Shown piece by piece: positions 20,694 through 29,595 of a stretch of DNA of 64,000 nucleotides. Position 1 is the first letter of the stretch, and each line of letters begins with the position of its first letter. The stretch is from Ostreococcus mediterraneus (lineage: Eukaryota > Chlorophyta > Mamiellophyceae > Mamiellales > Bathycoccaceae), in the NCBI GenBank assembly GCA_012295225.1, contig WMKK01000012.1, positions 1 through 64,000 of the forward strand. The letters run 5' to 3'. The position numbers and the translations under genes are program-made. The notes beneath the pieces are model-generated. The model was not told the DNA's origin. It saw only the letters and a program-made list of their open reading frames with translations, and searched no databases.

Positions 20694-22226
20694 CTAAACC
20701 ATATCACGCAACGGCACGGGGGCGAGAACTTGAGGCGCGCCGCGGCGGTCGAACGCGGAGGACGCCGGCGCCATGCGCGCGCGCGTCGCGCGCGCGGCGA
20801 ATGGGCCTCCTGTGAATGCTCCTCCAACGCTGACATTGCGCGATTCGAACGCTAAAGGCACGAGTAAACATGCAGCTGGAATGCTAAACACGCACGCTAA
20901 CGCAATCATGGCGATTCCGGTGGCGTTTAAACGCGCGGCATCGTTGGCGAATGACGCGGTGCCGTCGGTGGCGTTTAACAGCCAAACGTGCGGATCTGAG
21001 CCGTGACGCAAGCTCACCGCGCTCGTACCTTTCGTTCGAGTGGTCATCAGTGCTCGACGTACGAGTGTGAGTGATGGATACGCTCCAGTGGCGGGAGCGA
21101 CGAGTCGCCGGCGCGTAATCGGTTCCCAAGTGTAACCGCCGCTCGAGGAATCTTCAATTTTACGAGGCGCGCACCCTTCGCCGCCGTACGACGCGTCTAC
21201 GGCCCAATCTCCCGACCCGTTTGATGATTGAGTGAGCTTGAAGCACACTTTATCGATAGCCGAATACGTGTCGCACCCACCAAAGTGATGATACCCCGAA
21301 AATCGATACTTGCACGTCTTCCAATTCGTTATCGGCACCGTCGTCTTGGTGAAAAATTCCACACCCGACGCGAGCTCAATCTCTTGCGTGCCATCTATGC
21401 GAATCTTCAGCACGCGTTGGCCCATTAAGCTTTCCATCACCGCCGTGTTGTTATACCCAGACGTGTACGCGTGCTCGTCACCGCTGTTTTGACCCGGGTG
21501 CGCGATTTCATCTAAAGTTGCCACGTCGCGCGCGTCGAGCGTCCCGCTCGCGATGAGCTCAGGAATCCCAATTGCCTCGATGAGATCGCTACTGTCGAGT
21601 TCGTACCACAACGGCTCATACGAACTCACGTGTCGACCTCGCGTGCCGTACACGTGCTCGACCTGCGTCGTCACGGGCGCGCTCGAGACCCACGTCGCCG
21701 ACGCGCCCGCCTTGGTTGCCGAAAGCTCAAATGTTCTCGCTCCTCCGCCTTGAAACGTATCGCGCCCACGCGAGCTCCACTCTCGAACCACGCCCTCGTA
21801 GGCAGTAATTTGCATATTCAACCTATCGTCGTACTTTGACCGCCCTGTTGCACTAAATCCAATAACAAACAACACCGCGCACGTCGCGAGCGCCGCTCCG
21901 CCGCACCTCCTCGAACTCGCGTCGTCCCGCGCCCGTCGTCGTCGTCCCCGCTCCCGTCGTCGCGTCACGTACCACGGCTCATCCGCGGTCGACGTCGATG
22001 GAATAGTCGAACTTCGTCGTTGTGTGTGTCCTAAAAACCTCGCCTCGTCGTCGTTATCGTCCTCATCGTCGTCGTCGTCGTTCTCGTAATAATCACCATC
22101 ACCAACGTCGTTATCGTCGTCGTCGTCGTCGCCGTCGTCGTACCCATCCGCGCGCCCATCGCCGACGGCCCTGACGGTCGCCGTCGTTCGCGCGCGCGTG
22201 GTCATCGTCGTCACCCCCACGCGCAT
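20694..22226 (-). CDS. Unknown two-pass membrane protein with acidic N-tail and large non-cytosolic domain
   Basis: A protein of 510 residues if the ATG at 22226 is used. An N-terminal tail carries long Asp runs, then Arg-rich RRRERGRRRRAR, then a membrane segment (ALATCAVLFVIGFSATG). About 310 residues follow that have several N-x-S/T sites and paired cysteines (CKYRFSGYHHFGGC, then two more), which suggests a lumenal or extracellular fold. A second membrane segment (IAMIALACVFSIPAACLLV) and a 45-residue tail end the protein. I do not recognise the family. In-frame ATGs up to 22385 exist but would enter the divergent Nudix gene. The basic cluster just before the first segment supports the N-terminus facing the cytosol. 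Confidence 0.65.
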   Translation of the reverse strand: MRVGVTTMTTRARTTATVRAVGDGRADGYDDGDDDDDDNDVGDGDYYENDDDDDEDDNDDEARFLGHTQRRSSTIPSTSTADEPWYVTRRRERGRRRRARDDASSRRCGGAALATCAVLFVIGFSATGRSKYDDRLNMQITAYEGVVREWSSRGRDTFQGGGARTFELSATKAGASATWVSSAPVTTQVEHVYGTRGRHVSSYEPLWYELDSSDLIEAIGIPELIASGTLDARDVATLDEIAHPGQNSGDEHAYTSGYNNTAVMESLMGQRVLKIRIDGTQEIELASGVEFFTKTTVPITNWKTCKYRFSGYHHFGGCDTYSAIDKVCFKLTQSSNGSGDWAVDASYGGEGCAPRKIEDSSSGGYTWEPITRRRLVAPATGAYPSLTLVRRALMTTRTKGTSAVSLRHGSDPHVWLLNATDGTASFANDAARLNATGIAMIALACVFSIPAACLLVPLAFESRNVSVGGAFTGGPFAARATRARMAPASSAFDRRGAPQVLAPVPLRDMV

Positions 22227-22359
22227 CACCCCTCTCGCGCGCGCGCCCCGGCGTCCGGTGTCGCGCTCTGTCGTCGTCGTCGCACAGTAACGTCTTTCAT
22301 CACCGTCGTCGTCGTCGTCACGATCGCGCGCGCGACCGACGACGGACGAGGGGCGATCG

Positions 22360-23241
22360 ATGCATCGGTGCGCGATCGTGACCACGACCTCGACTTCGGC
22401 GCGCGCGCGAGCCCTCGTGACGCGAGCGACGGCGGCGACGGCGACGCATCAGTGGTCGTTGGCGTGCGCCGCGAGTGGACGACGACGACGCGCGTCGACG
22501 AGCGGCACCACGATTCGTCGCGCGACGGCGAGCTCGGCGGCGACTGGAACGATGGGTGGAGTGTTCTCCACGGTCGCACGACGAAGCGCGAGGGAGGTGG
22601 TGACGCGCGGGAAGAAGTCGTCGTCAACCGACGCGGGCGCGGGTGGTCGAGGTAAGAAAGCCAAGTCGACGAAACCGTACCCGGAATCACGCTTGGTGGA
22701 GGTGCATGGGGAGAAGTACCGTTTGTGCGCCGCGGCGTTGGTATTTAACGATCGCGGTGAGGTGTTGTGTGGGGAACGAAGCGATCGACCGGGGTCGTGG
22801 AACATGCCGCAGGGCGGCGTCGAGGCTGGGGAGACGACGCGCGAGGCGGCGACGCGCGAGTTATTTGAAGAGACTGGCATACGAGCGATGAATGATGCGC
22901 GGGACGGCGCAGGCATCGTGCGCGTCATAGGCGAACTTCCCAAAGACGATGGGTATTGCTATAAAGTCGAAGGCGAGAATTGGCTCACCAAGCGCGGTTT
23001 AGCCGGTCAACGCTTGGAATTTTGCCTCTTTCATTGGCGCACGGTGGATGACCCAATGTCGCACCCAGGCGTCGATCTCGGGGGTTTAAACGGTGAACCG
23101 AAAGAATTTTCCCAACTCAAATGGATACATTTCGACGATCTCGTGCGTGACGTATGGGGTACGAAGAAGGCTCCGTACGCGTTGGCGCGAGACGCCTCGC
23201 GCGCGCTCATCCGCGCCGCGCTCGACGACCTCGGTCGTTAG
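22360..23241 (+). CDS. Nudix hydrolase, RppH/NUDT26-27-like, probably plastid
   Basis: A protein of 293 residues from the ATG at 22360. The Nudix box is complete: GGVEAGETTREAATRELFEETGI, written in pieces as GGVEAGE, 7 residues, RELFEETGI. RPGSWNMPQGG before it and WLTKRGLAGQRLEFCLFHW after it match the RppH and plant NUDT26/27 group, which cleave diadenosine tetraphosphate or RNA 5' caps. The first 90 residues are Arg/Ser/Thr/Ala-rich without acidic residues, as in a transit peptide; plant NUDT26 and NUDT27 are organellar. An ATG at 22552 would give a shorter form of 229 residues. Divergent from the two-pass protein gene. Confidence 0.88.
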   Translation: MHRCAIVTTTSTSARARALVTRATAATATHQWSLACAASGRRRRASTSGTTIRRATASSAATGTMGGVFSTVARRSAREVVTRGKKSSSTDAGAGGRGKKAKSTKPYPESRLVEVHGEKYRLCAAALVFNDRGEVLCGERSDRPGSWNMPQGGVEAGETTREAATRELFEETGIRAMNDARDGAGIVRVIGELPKDDGYCYKVEGENWLTKRGLAGQRLEFCLFHWRTVDDPMSHPGVDLGGLNGEPKEFSQLKWIHFDDLVRDVWGTKKAPYALARDASRALIRAALDDLGR

Positions 23242-23550
23242 TCAACATCGCACCGCGACGCCATCGAAGCATGCGATGCGTGTATCATACTCATACATAG
23301 TCAACCCATTATTCTCCTGATCGATGATGATCATCCTAACGCGCCTTGTGTCTCTCCGCGCGTTCCTTTTGACGCCGCGTCGACGCGTGGAATATACCAA
23401 CCGCGTCGTCTGTTGACTCCTTCCTTTTCATGTGGCTCAATCCTCGAGTCATGATTGGTCGATCACCCCCCTCGAACATCGATGACGTTGACCTCTCGCT
23501 CGCGGTCGAGTCTGTGCACGGCATTCGAAACCACGACGACGACGACGACG
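23242..23550. other. Promoter-side gap before SQD1
   Basis: No gene is evident. The Nudix gene ends at 23241 and the proposed SQD1 start is 23551. The last bases before the start are an ACG run (about 23531-23550). An open frame from 23430 runs across SQD1 exon 1 in another frame to 23798; it matches no family and its bases are better explained by SQD1. Confidence 0.35.
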
Positions 23551-25375
<1,825 letters not shown>

Positions 25376-25809
25376 AGCGGCGGCAGCATTCTTTCGCCGC
25401 GCGAGCGCGCGGTTTCATTCAAACATAACAAACCAAACCAAACATTAGCGCAGGAATAAGTTGGTAGAAAAATCGAACGGCGCGACGGGCGAATTGAAAT
25501 AGTCTATTATTTTAATACCAGATTTTGCAACAAAATGCTTCAACAAAGTTTCGTGAGCAGTGCGAGGCGCGATGTGAGGCTGACGCGCGTCGAGCGTATT
25601 TCGTTGAACGGATTATCGTGTAATATCGTAATATGTCAAATTGGTTCTAGGAGATTTATTCCCGATGTCGGGAGGGTGCATCTGTGTGGGATGGTAAAAA
25701 GCTCCATATATCAAGCGCAAGGCGCGGTGCGCGCTGTAGATGGGAAGGAAATGTCTGAATCACCCATCTGCCCATGTGATTGCGTCTTTTATTTCGAGAG
25801 GCAGTTGAC
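25376..25809. other. AT-richer gap after SQD1, no clear gene
   Basis: The region following SQD1 is less GC-rich than its neighbours and includes several TAATATCGTAATATG-like words. A frame of 157 codons begins with an ATG at 25535 and runs to 26008, but its sequence matches nothing I know and has no domain-like pattern. I see no RNA gene. Confidence 0.3.
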
Positions 25810-26546
25810 ATGTCCATTTTTGGTAGTGCCACAACTTGGCGCGCGCCTCAAGCTGTTACCGCGCGCGACATTACGCGCGCGGTCGAGCGCTACGAAGCAG
25901 GTGCGTATCGCCTCTGTGATGAGGCTAACGTATAATGCCTCACGCACACGACTTGGTGTCGACGGTGGTCACTCTCGAGAATGCCTCGTCGACAGACGCG
26001 TGCGGTGAGCCTCAATGGGCAGCGACGTACCATTGAACGCTCGGTGTAGCGCTGCCGGCAGTTGCACACTGAAACGCAAACACGTTTTCTCGTCGGTCAC
26101 TCGTGACGCGTGAAAGACTTCGATGCATGGAGCGCAGAGGCGTCGTCGTGATGATGCAAAACACACGTCTCGGCATTCGCAAGTCGCGGCGAGACTGTCA
26201 ATGACGTACTTTTTCTGACAGAGGATTTCATTTTGCCCATAGCATGAGTTCGCCTGTTGTTCAGAGCCCTTCTCCAGGCTCGCCGCCGACCACGCCGTCA
26301 TCGGATAGCCCGGTGGCGAAAATTGCCCGCGTGATCTCCGCAACCGCGGCGCCGGTAATCGATAGGGTGATTGGAGCTCAAGAAACTTCGCTTGGCGTCA
26401 TGCGAAGAATAGGTGACGCAGTCAGGCGATGGGGCTCGCCGCCAGACGAAACCCTCGCAGTCGCACCGCCTACGGCAACAGAAACGCCGACTGATGCAAG
26501 ACCATCTACGGCTGTCATCGGTACAGAAGCGCGTGCTAAGGTTTAG
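25810..26546 (+). CDS. Tentative small gene, possibly two exons
   Basis: Two coding-like pieces lie here. The first, from an ATG at 25810, reads MSIFGSATTWRAPQAVTARD and then ITRAVERYEA up to a GTGCGT donor at 25901, the donor used by most introns in this window. The second, around an ATG at 26244, ends at 26546 and encodes a Pro/Ser-rich start, then an amphipathic helix-like segment (VAKIARVISATAAPVIDRV) and an Ala/Thr-rich tail. An AG at 26222-26223 would join them in frame to 137 residues, but that acceptor is weak. The second piece alone gives 100 residues. The product is unknown. Confidence 0.3.
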
Positions 26547-26753
26547 AACATCAAAAACGTAGCACCGCGCTCGAGCCGTACGTCACGGCGAGATAGGGCG
26601 CGACGCCGCGGTTGAGTATGCGATCGACGTATGACATGGTAAGGTTGGCGCGAACGCGAACAATCAATAATAGGAGTTCTTTGTATTATCACATGTCTGC
26701 AAAGACCTACGACGTCGTCCTGAGCACATCAAACTCGAGATCAATTACTTGAT

Positions 26754-27949
26754 TTATTCGAAATTGGCGGCAACCAACTCAGCGAGGTCGACCACACGCT
26801 GGCTATAGCCCCATTCGTTGTCATACCACGCGACAACCTTCAACATGTCGTCACCCATGACCATGGTGAGCGCGGCGTCAATCGTGGTGGACACGTCGGA
26901 GCAGCGGAAATCGATGGAGACGAGCGGCTCGTCAGAGACGGCGAGGATGCCCTTGAGCTTGCCGTTGGCGGCTTCACGGAACGCAGCGTTGACTTCATCG
27001 GCGGTAACCTTCTTGGAGGTTTGCACGACAAGGTCGACGACGGAAACGTTCGGCGTCGGCACGCGGAGCGCGATACCGTTGAGCTTACCCTTGAGTTGGG
27101 GAAGGACGAGCGCGACAGCCTTGGCGGCGCCAGTGGAGGTCGGCACAATGTTCAAGCACGCGGCACGGGCACGGCGCAAGTCACGGTGGGACGCATCCAA
27201 GATGCGTTGGTCACCAGTGTACGAGTGCGTGGTGGTCATCAAACCCTTGACGAGGCCAAACTTTTCGTCAATCACCTTGACGAAGGGCGCGAGGCCGTTG
27301 GTGGTGCACGACGCGTTGGAAATAATCTTGTCGGAGTGCTTGTATTGGTCAGCGTTGACACCGAGCACGTAGGTCGGGATGTCATCACCCTTGGCCGGGG
27401 CGGTGATCAAAACCTTGGAGGCACCAGCTTGGATGTGCTTGGACGCGCCCGGGGTGTCGATGAACACGCCGGTACCTTCAATGACGAGGTCGACGCCGAG
27501 CGCCTTCCACGGCAATTGGAGCGGGTCACGGGAGGACACAATCTCGATGGACTTGCCGTCAATGGAGATGTGGGTGTCGTCAATGACCTTGACGTCCGCT
27601 TCGAACGTGCCGAGAACGGAGTCATACTTGACCAAGTGGGACGCTTGCTTCACCCCGCCCGAATCGTTAATGGCGACGATGTTGAGCATGGTGTTCGCGC
27701 CCCGGCCGTGCCAGCAGCGCAAGAAGTTGCGGCCAATGCGGCCGAAACCATTGATGGCAACGTTAATCTTCTTGCCCTTCATGGACGCCACGGTCTTGTT
27801 GCCAGTCGCCTTGGTGGCGGTTTGGCGTTGCACGCGACTGGCGAACGTTTGTTCCGCCTTGCAGGGGAGTGCGGTGGAGGTGAGGCCAGAGAAAGACTAC
27901 GCGCGTCGTCGCAAAAAAACAAAACATCCGTCAGTACCGCGACAATCAT
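26754..27949 (-). CDS. GAPA: Plastid glyceraldehyde-3-phosphate dehydrogenase, GapA type
   Basis: The main exon is 26754-27896. The Calvin-cycle enzyme reduces 1,3-bisphosphoglycerate with NADPH. Family marks: [38 protein letters not shown] (the plastid GapA/B form), catalytic [14 protein letters not shown], and [15 protein letters not shown]. The protein stops at ANFE without the redox-regulatory extension of GapB. Upstream in frame, [20 protein letters not shown] is transit-like and starts at a TAG acceptor (27897-27899), so a first exon lies upstream. Two candidates fit in phase: 27938-27949 (MIVA, 41-base intron) or 28024-28071 (MDRILGGRARERASSS, GTAATC donor, 127-base intron). TACTGAC before the acceptor looks like a branch point and favours the longer intron. 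Codon bias is strong. Confidence 0.94.
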
Positions 27950-28071
27950 TCCACACCCATCGTCGATATAGAAGACGATCGCGCACTTTAAAGCGCGATG
28001 CGATCGATCATTCAATGGATTACCGACGACGACGCGCGTTCGCGCGCGCGACCACCCAAAATTCTATCCAT

Positions 28072-29595
28072 TTCATTCGACCAATCACGACCCAGGCCCG
28101 AGTCCCCCCCCTCGCGCCCCTATCCACGTCGCGCGCGCCACTCGATCGACGATCGCCGTCGCCATCCATCGCCCTCGCGTCGTCGACGCGGACGCGGACG
28201 CGCACGCGCGCGACGTCACCCGCGCCCGATCGCGCGCGTCCGCGATCCATAGGAAATATCCCCATCGCACCGCGCGATCCGTCGTCGTCGCACTCGGCGC
28301 GTACCCGGCGTCCACGCGCGCGAACGTCGCGCGCGCGCCACCCTCGCGATCCGCGTTGGATAACCACGCGCGCGATCGCGGTCGCGGTCGCGTCCGTCGT
28401 CGTCGCGCGACGTCGACGCCCATCGCGCGCGCGGTGTGTCGTCCCATTCGTCCCGTCCCATTCGTCCCGTCACCCATCGCCCGTCGCCCGTCGCCCGTCG
28501 CCCGTCGCATCGCATCGCATCGCATCGCGTCACGCACCATGGCTCGAGAGGTGCGCAGAGTGACGACGTCGCGGTCGCGGGCGCGGGCGTCGTCGGGCGT
28601 CGTCAGGCGTCGTCGGGCGGTCTCGGCGGTTCATGCGCCGCGCCCATATAGTACTCTAGTCTATACTATACCGGGTAGTACCATCATCATCTCTATCATC
28701 TCTATCATCCATCTATCCTCGTATGCCGGTATCGGACGTGTGTGGACACACTACTGGCGCCGTGGCTGGCGTTTTTTCGCACGCACGCCGGGTGTGTGGT
28801 GCACGCGGGCATAGACCAACGACTTGTATGTGGGGCATGATTTTTATAAATACATTGATAGTCTAATAATTACGTACATACGGGACGACATGCCTGGTCA
28901 TGTTAAGGTACGCGACGAGGGGGAACTCGGGTGCAGACACACGGGTTTACATGGCGCACGTGTACACGATCGGTGCGCCGCACGACACTCGTATGGAACA
29001 CCACATGTACGCTATATGTATAACCCAAAAGGTATATTACATATGCGTATTATATCTTAAGTATGGTATGCACGCGCACGCAGCATGCACGCCCCTCGTA
29101 CGCTGATTCCGCCAACATGGTAGGGTGTACGCATGCAGACACTGAGACATCTGCACACACACGCCACATGTCCGATCACGCCACATGTCCGATCCCCGAT
29201 CCCCGACGAAAGATTTTCGCGCGCGCGTCGTCGATCGCGCGAAAAGCGTTGTCGGGGAAAAGCGACGACGACGACGACAGCGCGCGCGCGACCGCAGAGC
29301 GCCGCGCGCGTGGACGAGCGCGTGGTGGTGGTGTGCGCGCGTGCGTGCGTGTGCGTGACGACCGTCGATCGTCGACCGTCGTCGTCGCCGTCGTCGTCGT
29401 CGCGAGGTCGCGCGCGGGTGACGTGTCACGCGTGGTGACGTCACGCAGGCGGCGGGCGACGAATCGCGCGCGTCACAGGTCGCGTACAGGGGTGTAGACG
29501 AGACGCGCGCGCGCACGCACGCGTGGTTTCGCGATAGAGGCGTGACCCGAGGCGCGCGCGCGAGGGTCGAGCGAGGCGGGCGGGCGAGAACCGCC
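28072..29595. other. Unusually long intergenic region between GapA and the receiver-SPA gene
   Basis: The two flanking genes diverge from this gap of about 1.5 kb, several times the usual spacing here. The left third is CG-rich with tandem CCCGTCG units (about 28470-28505) and a CATCG run (about 28503-28528). From about 28645 to 29170 it turns AT-richer, with palindromic-looking words such as AGTCTATACTATACC and TATATGTATAACC. The right end returns to CG-rich sequence with GTC runs. No frame resembles a protein family and I find no tRNA pattern. It may hold regulatory sequence for both genes, or an unrecognised non-coding RNA. Confidence 0.5.

Noticed and set aside
26818-28563. Long plus-strand frames opposite GapA and into the following gap.
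   Set aside because: They mirror the biased codons of GapA, where the complement rarely produces stops; no domain is recognisable.
28072-29595. Hidden tRNA or protein gene in the long gap.
   Set aside because: No GGTTCGAATCC-like T-arm and no family-like translation were found in either strand; only simple repeats and AT-rich words.
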